Assembly: GCF_003086295.3 (NCBI RefSeq)
Contig: NC_092054.1
Coordinates: 17,185,878 to 17,249,877, forward strand
Length of the DNA stretch: 64,000 bases
Source: Arachis hypogaea
Lineage: Eukaryota > Streptophyta > Magnoliopsida > Fabales > Fabaceae
Direction: 5' to 3'
This document shows positions 1-12,500 of the stretch, piece by piece (position 1 is the stretch's first letter; every line of letters starts with the position of its first letter). The notes under the pieces were generated by a model. That model made no database searches and was not told the DNA's origin. It saw nothing but the letters and a program-made list of their open reading frames with translations. A program made the position numbers and the translations under genes.

Positions 1-99
1 CATAGTAAGTTATACTTGTATACTATATATTATTAAAAATATAATATAAAATAATATAAATTAATTGTACTAATAGTTTTGTTATATAAATTTAAAATA

Positions 100-814
100 G
101 AGTAAAGTATTATTTTTGTCCCCAACGTTTGGGGTAAGTCCTAAATTTATCCCTAACGTTTCAATCGTCCTATTTTTGAGTCCTTAACGTTTTTAAATTG
201 ACTCAATGTTGTCCTGCCGTTAAGGATCCGTTAACAGAATTAACAGCGGGACAAAATTGAGACGATTTTGAAACGTTGGGGACTTAAATAGAACGAAAAC
301 GTTGGGGACAAAAACGATACATAGAAATAAAATTTAATTTTATTCTTCAATAATATCAATTGTTTACTGTACGTAGTACTTAATTATTTTTAATCACATC
401 TAAGTAAATTACACTTAATCACATTACTTTCATTCTAAATAAATTTATTTTTTTATAATTTTACACTTAAAGTTATAAGTTAATATAAAAATATAAAAAA
501 ATTTATTTAGGATGAAAGTAGTGTGATTAAGTATAATTTACTTAGATATGATTAAAAATAATTGAATATTATATACAGTAAAAAATTGATATTATTGAAG
601 GATAAAATTAAAATTTATTTCTATGTATCGTTTTTGTCCCCAACGTTTTCGTTCTATTTAAGTCCCTAACGTTTTAAAATCGTCTCAATTTTGTCCCGTC
701 ATCAATTCTATTAACGGATCCCTAACGGCAGGACAACATTGAGTCAATTTTAAAACGTTAGGGACTCAAAAATAGGACGATTGAAACGTTTGGGACAAAT
801 ACGATACTTTACTC
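100..814. mobile_element. Mutator-type inverted-repeat element (MULE-MITE) with 9-bp TSD
   Basis: A 715-bp element with long terminal inverted repeats of about 250 bp. The left end begins GAGTAAAGTAT and the right end is its reverse complement (ATACTTTACTC). Both arms carry the same runs of GTCCC and AACGTT motifs in mirror order. It is flanked by a perfect 9-bp direct repeat TTTAAAATA (91-99 and 815-823). Long TIRs with a 9-bp target duplication are the signature of Mutator-like elements. There is no coding capacity inside, so it is non-autonomous. Confidence 0.9.
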
Positions 815-823
815 TTTAAAATA

Positions 824-1291
824 TATAATAAAACACGTAAAATATATTTATTTTAATATATTTACTTAATATTTTATTATTTTAATATCATAGAAAAATA
901 AATAAAATTTAAATTAATTTACTTACATTTTCTATCATATATAGATTTTTTATCATCTAATTAGATATTATTAATGTTATTATAAATATTAAAGTATGTT
1001 ATATAATAATAGATTTAAAAAGTAAGAGAAAAGATAGTGAAAAAGAAAATAAACAACAAAAAAACAATATTATTATAAATATTAAAGTGCTTTTATATAA
1101 TAATAAGTGTAAAAGTTAATTGAAAAAAAAAAAGAAAATGTAAGAAAAGAAAAGGAACTCTAAATCAAATAAAAAAAGCAAATAATGCAAATATATGAAT
1201 AGATGTTTGAACCCAAATATATAGACATAACAATCCTTTTTACTACTATTATACTATAAGCTTCACACTAATTATTATTTGCACTATTATA
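824..1291. other. AT-rich intergenic DNA, no gene seen
   Basis: Very AT-rich sequence without an open frame showing recognisable protein similarity. I see nothing beyond simple A/T runs. Confidence 0.6.
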
Positions 1292-1446
1292 AGTGTACAT
1301 TAAAATCAGCTATTAAAGTTAATTATTAGTATAAAATGCATGTTAGAATATAAATATACATTAAAAATAAATTAAATTATACATATATTTATACATAAAT
1401 AAATTGGTGGCTGATTTTCGTGACTAATTTTAATATACAAATAATA
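1292..1446 (+). mobile_element. Small MITE, copy 1
   Basis: About 155 bp with imperfect terminal inverted repeats (left TGTACATTAAAATCAG; right end reverse-complements to TGTATATTAAAATTAG). A second copy of the same sequence lies in the opposite orientation at about 6736-6888. There is no coding capacity. The superfamily is not decided because I could not define a clean target duplication. Confidence 0.6.
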
Positions 1447-3234
1447 TTTTTATTATAATAGAATATCTAAAATTCACCTATGGATATGACCCAATTTATT
1501 TTTTGCAATCTGTGTAATGCTAGAGACAAGTTCCTCGCTTCCTTATCTGGAGGCAGAGATGGTGTCCAATTAGTCGGCTATCATTCAACGGCTGCTGAAA
1601 TACGCTTCTCGCAAATCTTTACTGTAAAAATATTGCTAATGATAAAGAAGAATAACTATAAAGAAAAACACTCATTTATTGCAAGACGCATATATTAAAA
1701 ATTTTAACAATTAGCTAACTCCATAAAATAAAATAATGAAATCTGGTATTTATTTGTCTATTCGGAGGATAGATGGGTAAACTATTTAGAAATTACGTAT
1801 TTACGTGTAGTCGCAAATTAATTTTAATATGAAACTTTTGATGGTGTAATCTGTCAATATTGTAATATAATAGAATAATGCATTACGTCAAGTAACAATC
1901 TTTAATTATGCTTACTGAATTTGCTCTTATTTAAAAAAATCGTTAATAACGATTCTTAAATGTTGGAATATGCGACTAGAATTGAGAGAGATTGACAAAA
2001 AACGACTTTGATTTGTTGCATTATGCGTGGATCACGCTTCTCAATCAACGACCACGATCGGTCCAGCCCCCAATGACTGGGAGGTGTTTGGGAATCGCTA
2101 GTACCTCTAGTATTATACAAAAAAAATTTATTATAGACATTAATATAATTTAAAAAAATAATAATTCCTAAAGAAATTAAATAAGACCTAATTGAAAATA
2201 AAGTAAATTATTGATTAAAACCTATAAGAGGTCCTAATAGTTTGAATTTGAGTAAACTTAAAAAAGACATACAACTTTAGCTTGACAATATCCCTTATAT
2301 TATATATTAAGTTGATACTTGATACATTTATTCTCTGTCATTTTTTTTTTTAGATGAAATATAAAACTCACTTGCTCCAAAATTTGTAAATAAAATAAGT
2401 GAAAACAATTTTATACTTTATTACGCATAAATAATACACCTTCGGACGTACATATGTGATCAAATTTGACCACTATAATAAAGTGGTGAACTAACATTAT
2501 TATCCATTATTTCCTAAAAAAGTTTTACTAACTTTTACTAAGCACATAACAAGAAAAAATATTGCTAATGATAAAGAAGAATGACTATAAAGTCGGCTCT
2601 AACTAATTAATTAAAAATTAAATCTATTATAAAAAAATATTATATATTCAAATATTTTTTATTAATTAAATCTAATTAAATTGATCTAAGATAATAAAAA
2701 TTAGTTATAATTAATATTATTTTAAATTTTATTATTTAATTTAATTAAATTTAGTTTATAAAATATCTTAGATATATAATATTACTCTAAAAAAACAATT
2801 TTTTATTATATTAATTTTTTGAATTTCAAAATCAAAAATAAAAAAGTGACTTAGTTCAATTATATTGTAAATAATCTCTTAGATTTTTTGTTTAAATAAT
2901 TATTCTAAAAATAATAATAAAGGAATTCCAAGCCAGAAAATGAGTGGAATAAAGTGAAGAAGGGCACACAAATTAAGGCACCTCCCCATACCGGCAGACC
3001 CCATTCATTTTCGCTCGTATCCGTCACTCCAGTCAAAACTTGACTTTTTGTTGGTGCATTTTAGTGGGTATCCAATCTTTACATTTTATCATCAAATCAA
3101 ACCTAATTTTTAATCAAATCATATTTATATGTCCGTTTATATTACATTTGCGGTAGTCAGTTTCAAGTCTAGATAAAGAAAAAAAAGTTGTGTTAGGTTT
3201 TTGAGAGTTAACATAAAAATTTAGTCGAATTTTC
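1447..3234. other. AT-rich intergenic DNA
   Basis: Mostly A/T-rich. A short open frame at 1480-1698 (72 codons) resembles nothing I recognise and is probably chance. A slightly GC-richer patch near 1990-2110 and another near 2960-3060 hold no recognisable gene. Confidence 0.5.
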
Positions 3235-5122
3235 ATGACATGGATCAAAGACGTTATTACATTAAAGCTAGGTTATTGTCCAAAAGCAACGTGTTGTATG
3301 ACTTGTGTACAGTGTCAAATGAGCAAGAGCCGCTGCATCAGTATCCGGGTGTAGTGTTAAATGAGAAAGAATTCCCGTGTTTTCATAAACGGACGAGGAT
3401 AAATAAGCTAGTTCACAAAGAAAAAGGTAAAGGTCGGAGCGACAAAAGGTTGGAATTTGGGATATGGAATACAGGCACCCTAATAGAAAAATCCATGGAG
3501 GTGATGGATACCATGACAAGGAGGAATATTAACATTATGTGCCTACAAGAAATAAAATGGGTTGGTGCGAAGGCTAGGGAGTTGGATACTTCCGGATTCA
3601 AACTTTGGTATACGTGAAATGTGAAGAATAGGAATATGGTAAGTATTATCGTGGATAAGCAGTGGATGACAAGAGGGTGAGAGATCAGATCATCTCTATC
3701 AAACTTGTGGTGGAAGGAGGTACTTTTCATGTGATTAGCGCCTATGCACCGCAAGTGGATTCGGAAGAGCAATACAAGATAAGATTTTGGGAGGATCTCG
3801 AGAGTTTGGTCCAAGACATACCTTCGGAAGATAAGATTTTCTTAGGAGGAGATTTAAATGGCCATGTTGGAAGAGAAGCGACTGAGTATGGAAGTATTCA
3901 CGGAGGCCATAGTTTTGGGGTGGTCAATATCGAGGGTAAAATTATTTTGGATTTTTTCTCAACTTTTGATCTCCTCATCGCAAATACATGTTTAAAAAAA
4001 AGAGACAGACATCTTATAACTTATAAAAGTGACATGACAAACTCTCAAATCGACTTATTCTTGTTGAGGAGAGTCGACCGAAAATTTTGCATTAATTGTA
4101 AAATTATTTCGGGAGAGAGTTTAACAACACAACATAGGATGCTTGTCATGGATTTTCGAGTTGAACAAAAATTGAGAAAAAGACGTCATACAAAGAACCC
4201 AAGGACGATGTGGTGGCGGATGAAAGGCAAAGAACAAAGAAACTTCCTAAGACAGGTAGAAGAAGAAGCAAAGTGGGATGGGAGCAGAAGCGCGGAGAAG
4301 ATGGGGAGAGAGATGGCAGAAGTTATTAGAAGAACAATAAAAGAAAGTTTTGGTGAATCTAGAAGGATATGACCAAGAGACAAGGAGTCTTGGTGGTGGA
4401 ATGCGAGGGTACAAGAAAAGATAAAGGCAAAAAGGGTGCACTTTAAAGAGTGGTCTTTGTGCCGCAACACAGATAATTGGAAAAAATACAAGGCGGCTAA
4501 GAAGGAAACAAAAGTAGCTATCAGCGAAACAAGAACAAGAGCATATGAGGGTCTCTACCAGTTCTTAGGCACGAAAAAAGGAAAAAAGGTATATATAGAA
4601 TCGTAAAGAGCCGTGAAATAAAAACGAAAGACTTAGATCAGGTTAAGTGCATAAAGGATAAAGAAGGGGAGGTATTGGCTCAAGAGGAGAAGATCAATGA
4701 AAGGTAGAAGAGTTACTTCTATGAGTTATTTAATGAAGGACAGAATACTCTTCCGAACCTTGGTCGGTTATGTACGAGGGAAGAAGATCAAAACTTCGAC
4801 TATTATCGAAAGATTCGAGACTTCGAAATAAAAGAGACTCTAAAGCGGATGAAAAATGGCAGGACAGTAAGACCCGATAATATCCCGATTGAATAAAGGG
4901 GATATACAAAGTTGCGAGAACTATAGAGGGATCAAACTCATGAGCCATACCATGAAGTTATGGGAAAAGGGTGATAGAACGGAGGCTGCGACAAGAGACA
5001 CAAGTAAGAGAAAACTAATTTGGTTTTATGCCAGGTAGATCTACCACTGAAGCGATATACCTGTTAAGAAGGATGATTGAGAGGTATCGTAGTAATAAAA
5101 AGGATCTACATATGGTTTTACA
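3235..5122 (+). pseudogene. RTE-type non-LTR retrotransposon (LINE) remnant: endonuclease and partial reverse transcriptase
   Basis: Translation shows an AP-type endonuclease domain broken over two frames. The first part (3240-3617) has GIWNTGTL and CLQEIKW, the latter with the catalytic Glu. The second (3662-4372) has ISAYAPQ, GGDLNGH with a catalytic Asp, and QHRMLVMDFR with the terminal His. Downstream, a stop-ridden linker runs through about 4390-4880. A reverse-transcriptase motif block MPGRSTTEAIYLLRR follows at 5028-5080. The RT catalytic region and 3' end are missing, because the sequence switches to a copia fragment after about 5122. Such elements nick DNA and prime reverse transcription at the nick. 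The order and motif wording match plant RTE-clade LINEs. Several in-frame stops and at least one frameshift make it dead. Confidence 0.8.
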
Positions 5123-5148
5123 TATCGTAGTAATAAAAAGGATCTACA
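5085..5148. repeat. 26-bp direct repeat at the LINE/copia junction
   Basis: A 26-bp sequence starting TATCGTAGTAAT occurs at 5085-5110 and again, identically, at 5123-5148, with 12 bp between. The first copy is in the LINE reverse-transcriptase frame. The second lies directly before the copia RNase H reading frame begins. Confidence 0.85.
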
Positions 5149-5783
5149 AATTATCAAGGTTTACAGGAAAGCCTAGCAATCAACATTGGAAAGCTATAAT
5201 AAGAGTTCTTGGTTATCTCAAGAAAACCATAAACTTGGGATTACATTATAGTGATTATCACACAGTTTTAGAAGGTTATTCCGACGCAAGTTGAATTACA
5301 AATCTTAGTGATAACAAATCCACTTCATGATGAATTTTCACCATAGGTGGTGGAGTAATAAGTGTGTCCTCAAAGAAACAAATATGTATTATACATTCTA
5401 CTATGAAAGCTGAGTTTGTAGCTTTATCAGGCAAAGGTAAAGAAGCAGAATGGTTAAGAAATTTGTTATATGATATAAAGCTGTGGCCACAGTCCTGGAT
5501 CCGAAAGAGAGTACTCGGGTTCTCCCAGACGACAACCATTTTAATCTTCTGTGATAGTGAATCAACCATGTATCGAACATATAATAAAGTTTATAATGAA
5601 AAGTCTAGACATATAAGTTTGAGACATGAGTTTGTGAGGCAACTAATAGATGATGGTGTAATTACCACCACCTATGTAAGATCTCAAAGAAATTTAGCAG
5701 ACCCTTTGACTAAATGTTTGTCAAGGGATAAAATTAAAGAGACTACTGCTAAAATGAGATTAAAACCTATTATTACTAAATGA
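5140..5783 (+). pseudogene. Ty1/copia retrotransposon 3' fragment: RNase H domain
   Basis: The first block (5145-5294) reads like the copia RT/RNase H connection: LSRFTGKPSNQHWKA, then RVLGYLKKT, then GYSDAS with the first RNase H Asp. After a disrupted stretch, the second block (5364-5783) continues with SSKKQICI, then STMKAEFVAL with an RNase H Glu, then CDSES, KSRHISLRHEFVRQLI and NLADPLTKCLS, the classical copia C-terminus. In-frame stops separate the blocks. Everything 5' of RNase H (gag, protease, integrase, most of RT) is absent. It is therefore a truncated copy, not an active gene. Confidence 0.85.
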
Positions 5784-6735
5784 TGGGAACTTAACTTTAT
5801 TCTAGTAGACCACTAGTTTCAAGGTTTAATGCGGTCATGGCCAACAGGAAAAATACTAAAGGATATTTACAAATTTTATATTTATTAATATTAATTTTAT
5901 TAATAATTAATATTAATATTTTAGTGAGCGGTTAAACAATTTGAACCGATTTTGAATTAGTTAAATATTAACCGGTCATATACGTATGTATGTGATGGTT
6001 AGTGTGTGAAATGATACATTGTATCTATTCACATAATAACAATTAAAGGGTTGTGACTATTCACACAACAACAGAAGGTCACAACCATTTAACATTGTAC
6101 GCGACTTTTGGTATATATATATATCCCTTCTACTTAAAACAGATTGAACAAGAAATTATTTGTCAAACCTTATTTTCTCCTTTTTTTTTTAAGTTTAAGA
6201 GAATTGAGAATTTCTTATTATTGCTAATTAAGTTTCATTATATCTTGGAAAAGTATTATCATCAATTCTATAACAACTAAGTGTGTGAACAAATATCTCT
6301 CTAAAGAAAGCGATCTAATCGTGTCTTAAAGCCATAACACTATAGATTTTGTCATCTTACCATCTTTATATACCCAACAAATACCTCGTCTTCTTTGTCT
6401 CTTCTGTTTGTCTTGGTACCAAAAGACACGGTTCCTGTTTTCTTTTCTGTGTCCTTCCATTGATTTATTGTCATCATCCTTAATGTGCATGACAAACTCA
6501 AGCAGTTTTCGATGAAGATACACATGATAATTTTTTTATTATTATATTACTAAAAACAAATTTTATTATTCATTTATTACAAGTTTAGTTATTTTACTAT
6601 CACAGAATTAATTATTCTCATAAATGATTATTTAATTGAAAACTATGAGATACTTATTCATAAATACATAACGACTAATTTAAGAATTTACTTTTTCTTT
6701 TAGATATATAACATGACTAGGAATTAAAAAAATGT
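5784..6735. other. Probable copia 3' LTR-derived DNA and AT-rich sequence
   Basis: Directly after the copia stop codon the sequence should contain the polypurine tract and 3' LTR. I see a plausible LTR-like stretch up to about 6310, but no second LTR in the window to align it with, so the boundaries are not set. The rest is AT-rich with no gene. Confidence 0.4.
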
Positions 6736-6888
6736 TATTTGTATATCAAATTTAACCACTAAAATCAGTCACTAATGTATTTGTATATAAATATATATGT
6801 AGTTTAATTTATTTTTAATGTGTATTTGTATTCTAACGTGTATTTTATACTAATAATTAACTTTAGTAATTGATTTTAATGTACACAT
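6736..6888 (-). mobile_element. Small MITE, copy 2 (reverse orientation)
   Basis: Reverse-complement copy of the element at 1292-1446, ending with TTGATTTTAATGTACA. The two share the same central block around TTTAATTTATTTTTAATGTG. The divergence is high enough to suggest old insertions. Confidence 0.6.
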
Positions 6889-7422
6889 AACATAGGCACT
6901 AAGAATCATGGCCCTTTACATATGAGTATTATGAAATTCAACTATTTCATCTGAGAGAGGAAAAAAGAGAGTAAAGTTTCATAGCAGAGGGTTTCTATGA
7001 GAACCTTCTCGTTGAAATGAAAAAGGTGAATCCTACAAATGAAGAACTTCACTTGTGCTTATATATAACATAATTACATGAGTGAATCTCAACCACACAA
7101 TTACAATTAAATATCTCACTGTAATAAGACTCTTAACCAACTAGATAACTAACTTCAACTAATTCTGCTGACTGGGACTAACTAATTTAACCAACACTGA
7201 CTTAACTTGTGACACAAGGCATATTTGAGATTTTATCACATTACAAAACCTATGATTGATTTAAGCTGATTTTCCTCTTTGCCCATACAAGATAATCTTT
7301 GTCATGTTAGCATGCATACAAATAGTCAAATACAATACTCAATAGCAACTAATCAACATTGTAATTCTGACACCCCCTTCCTTGAGAATAGAACAAAGTT
7401 AAGTTACCATTACAAAAACTAC

Positions 7423-7464
<42 letters not shown>

Positions 7465-7551
7465 TCAATAATTCTTCCTTCTAATCATAGTTTTGTTTTC
7501 TTTTTCTTTTTTCTATGCTAAAATTCTTTTCCACACTCCCAAACTTTCCCC
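6889..7551. other. 3' flank of the ANT/AIL gene, with an AAT microsatellite
   Basis: Lies downstream of the minus-strand transcription-factor gene and probably contains its 3' UTR. A perfect (AAT)n microsatellite occupies 7422-7464. No other gene is seen. Confidence 0.5.
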
Positions 7552-9473
7552 TCATTCATTCCACAAAGCAAACATAGGAACTTGATTAACCAAACCCAAA
7601 TTCCCAATCCTGTGTTCATTTTCATTGTTTCCATCATCATATTTTGGTGGTCCATGCAGAGTGAAATATCCATGTCCATAATCTGTTCCACTGACCCCAA
7701 ATTCATTGGGGCTTTGCGGCGGGTTCGCCTCGTTCTTGTTGCTTGGCGAAACCTGCTGCGACAATGGACCAGCGACATTGCTGTTGCTGGTTCCGCTCTC
7801 ATTCTGCGGTTGCTCGTCACTGTTGCCATTCCACACCATGTTGGACAACTCATCAGAGTGTTGTTCACCATCAGTTATTGCCAGTGGAGTTGGTTGAGAA
7901 GGTGTGGCGGCCGAACCGGATGAGTTGAAGTCCTCGGCGGTGGCTAGAGCTGAGTCTTTAGGAGACCGTTTCGCAAGGTCTCCGGCAATTAGGGTTGAAC
8001 TTGAGCAAATCCTCTTCACGTCATACCTGCTTATGTCGAAATTGGTCACGGCACTTGTTCCCCTGAACTTGATTGCTGCAATGTCATAAGCTTCCGCAGC
8101 TTCTTCTTGTGTACCTATAGAATTATTAAAGCTAATTAGAATTACCAATGCAACATAAATTATAAAAAAATAAATAAAAAGGAAAAAATTCCATTTAATT
8201 TGCCTTTTCTACCCAGAGATATAAGCTTAATTTATGATTCTATGGTATAGGAGATTAACATTATTAGATATATTCACACGATTATTAAACATGTGATGAT
8301 ACTATAGAACGCATATACATTATGGATCATACTATGGTAAAGAATGTTTTTCAATAAAGAATGAAAATTAGAAATAGAATTAAAATATAAAAAAAAAAAG
8401 ATTTCATCATGTATGTGCAATACACATTCTCCCAAAAAATTTAGTTAAAACTTGAAATCTTCATTCCTCACTGAAGAAATTTCAATTCATTATATCTCAC
8501 TACCATACATTAGCATAAAATTGGTGCATCCTGCACCAACAATTTAGTAGTACGGATTCTCTACCAAAAATAGTGGTTAGCATTTCAGTATAACTTTATA
8601 TTCAAAATTTCTATTAGATCCACACCATTATTATAATTATTTTATCTGTGTATTATGCACCTTTGCATTTAATTACTCTAACGGGAGAAATTACTGCCTA
8701 TTGGAATTAAAAAGTAAAAGGTTGAAAAGATAAAATATGTTCACATTATTATTAGAAATATAAATTTTTTACAAGGCATATACATTGTATATATCAATAT
8801 CATAGTGATCAAAATTAACTTCTTACATCCTGTACTATATATGATAATCTATGAGTGTGGACTTTATTAAAATTTCAAACACAATGCATTTAAGTCATTT
8901 CAAGAAATTAATTACTAAATATAAAGTGGGAAAATAAGGGAGCTTAGAATAGAGAGGCAATAGAGGGAGGTTGGTGGCAGAACTTACTAAATGTACCAAG
9001 ATACAAGTCCTTGTTGCCTGCAACCCTTCCTATACGAGCTTGCCACCTTCCATGTTGATGGTGCCTATAACAATAAAATAATAATAATAAAAAAGTGCAA
9101 TGCTACGGCGAACAATAATTTACACCAATATTTATAAGAATTTTACACACAAAAAAGCATATAATTTATACATATGAATTAGTAAAATTTATTTGTTAAA
9201 AATAATTTAATATTTGTGCTGATCAAATGATGACAAAAATTACCAAAAATGACTGATCTCAGAGTTTTTCAATAATAAATAATACAAGGAGAAAAAAAAG
9301 GGGGGATGTTTGCAATAATTGCTGGTGTTAATGAAAAAGCTGAAATTGCAGTAAATAATTTAATTGTGAACTTTATTATTAATGATATTATAAAAGCACA
9401 TCACTTTTGGCCATACCTTGTCACGCCTCTATACACAGATGCCCCTCTTGAAAATCCACTGCTCTTCCTGCAC

Positions 9474-9504
<31 letters not shown>

Positions 9505-12500
9505 ATTTTGATTAACGGGGAATTAATAATTAAGAAAAAAAGAAAAATTAAATAGTTACTAAATAAAAATCACATGGATAGAAATTTAATGGTACCTTCT
9601 CAAATTGGCGACAAATTCTTGTCTGTTCATGTGCTTCATCTCTTCAAGTTCCTTCTCATAAGTGCTTAACTGAGCATTTAAGAAGCAATAGACATATGTA
9701 GAGTCACTACTACAGTCTACATGTACCAAACACATATATTGTGGTTTCAAGCTACATAAATTAAATACTCCACTTATATATCACAGGTACCATATATAAT
9801 GATTCATATAGCTTCTACATTAGTTAAATACACACCAAAACTTTTAGTTTTTTTTATAGAATTTAATTTTGATACATTGAGAATGTAAAAATTTTTATAT
9901 GATTTTTTTCCCCAAAGTTAAGAGTGAAATTCGAACCCGAAACCTTTAGGTGGAGAGGGTTTATATCATTTGAACTATAGTTCATTGACTGAAAATTTTA
10001 TATGATTATTTAATCAGATTTATACGATTAGATGACTTTTTAAATAATTGATTTTAAAAATAAGTTAATTTTACTGATATGACTACAAACAATTAGTTGT
10101 CTGTATAACATTTTTTAAACTAACAATGCATGAAAATTAAAGGAAATTATCTATCACTTTGGCTATATTGAGAGCTCTAAAATCAAGAATAATCTAAATG
10201 GAAAGTTTTTAGAAGTAACATCTTATATGAAAAATGGAAAATAAAAATTACATTGAATTTCTACTAACATGATAATTAATTTAACGGTATAACAGACAAT
10301 TCACAATAAATTTTACATAAAAAGATGGAGGTGACAAATGTTGTGAGACAAAATGAAAATGAAATTCCATAATATTTTAATCAGTTTTCTAAATAACAGC
10401 TTTAATTTAATTAATTGTTATGATCAAATAATTAGCATAAGAATAATTACAAATATTTAGTCATTTAGAAATAAACCGCAGAAAAATTAAAATGGAAGAC
10501 TTTAATTTTTCCAAAGGAGAAAAGAAACTGTAGAAGCAGAAACCTTACAGGGAAATTTATGTGAGTTGTTGGACCCCAATACTTGAGTGCAGCTAAGTCA
10601 TAAGCTCTTGCTGCTTTTTCTTCCTTGTCATAACCACCTAATAATAAATTAATAATAGTTGCCAATAGGAATCAATTATATATGTGCAGAAATTAAAACA
10701 AGCACAGCTACCAATGCACAACAACAATAAAAATAATTAATACTAATATATTCAGTAGCGTATCTAACCACTTAACGTGCTACGCTGAACAGTAAGATTC
10801 ACAAACATGGTAAAGAAGCAAACAGCTATATTGCAATATGCATGTGAGAATGTAACTACTCACTTACCAAGGTAAACTGTGAACATTTGAACAACAACCC
10901 ATCCATGATTTCAAATGAGAGAAGAATCCAACCAGTGCATCAAATTAAAAGCAGACCGTTAGTATATTCTCTTTCAAAATAAGACAAATAATATATATAT
11001 ATATATATATATTGTGTAATTCTTGAACTTTAATTAATTGCTTTTTTTTTACTCATTATATTTTTTAACCTCACACCTAAAAGACAAATTTTAAGACTAA
11101 CGTTTGTTTTGAGATACTAGGACGGAAACTAGGAGATTGGGACTCAGGATCATTAGCCCATAGACTGGTACTAAAATTTCAGTCTTTGTTCCCAAAATTT
11201 TAGTAATTCAGTACCTCCAAAATTAAAAGTGGGGATACACGAAACTGAAATTTTTTAGAACCGAAACTGAAACTTTAATAACATTTTATACTTAAAATAC
11301 TCTCATTTCAATTAATTAATTTCAACTTTATCCTTTATACAAATTAAATTAGAGTTTCATTCTTATTTCAGTTTCAGTCTCTGTCTCTCAATCTCTGTCT
11401 CTTTTCCAAACGCTACCTTAAGTCCATGCACAAGATAGAATTTAATTTTGACATTTATTTGTTTAAATAAGTGAACTAGCTACTAAATTAAGTAATTAAC
11501 TCAAGTTGTTTATTAATTGCAAAATGTTAAAAAGGACTTGTCTTATTTTGCTTATTGAAAGGAAAAAAAAAGTTCCCACAAGTTGCTTCATTTAAGGTGC
11601 AGCAACTATTTGTTTTGTAAATAAGAAAGAATTGCTACTTTCATATAAGAAAATAATGTGCATTAATTTTACTTTGTCAACCAAAGGGACCTTGCCACTG
11701 GACCTTGGTCAATGACCGACCGTAAATAAATAATTAAATAAATAAGTAAACGTTTTTCTCACCTTGCCTTCCTTTTCTTGTTTGTCCTTCCTTTCTGCAA
11801 CTATTATCCCACAAATGGGCCTCATATCTACCCGTCCATCTATGCCTAATAACAAAATGCATCCAAAGGTAAGAACAATTCAGCAAGATGTGTATTGATG
11901 AATCCTATATTATATATTTTTTTATAATTTTGTTACCTACTGCTTTAATAACTACAGCATTTGTAAAAAGATTTAAAAAAAATAAAAGAAGTTTTCTTAA
12001 AGAACAATTTTAAACACTTTAATACATTCAAAACTTAAAAACTTAGTATTTGTATCATCTTCCAAGCAGGTTACATGTAATTGGAACATATGTAAATGTG
12101 CTTTACCAAGAACAACACAACAACAGATTTTTTTTTTCTTCTTACGGAAAAATAAAATTTTTAAATATACCTTTTTAGTTTTTACAAACCTTTTATATTA
12201 AATGTGGTATAATTAAGTAGGATCAAATATTTCTCATTAACCTTATGAGATTTTAGGAAAAATAAAACCACATTATTAAGTAAAAAAACATTATTATTAT
12301 TATTATTGAAAATACACACTCTTATTTTTGATAATATGATTTTTCTTATCTCACGTGAAGTTGATACCCGAGAGTTGCTAAATGATTTGACTGATTTGAT
12401 TAAATTTTCATTTAACGACTCTCAGTTATCTTGACTTCAGAAGTTGATACCTGAGAGTCGTTCTCAAGTTCTCAAGTATCAACTTCTGAAGTCGACATCA

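Noticed and set aside
1480..1698. Small plus-strand gene of 72 codons
   Set aside because: No recognised domain, AT-rich surroundings, length within chance expectation.
7582..8089. Plus-strand open frames opposite the last ANT/AIL exon
   Set aside because: Antisense shadows of a well-supported exon.
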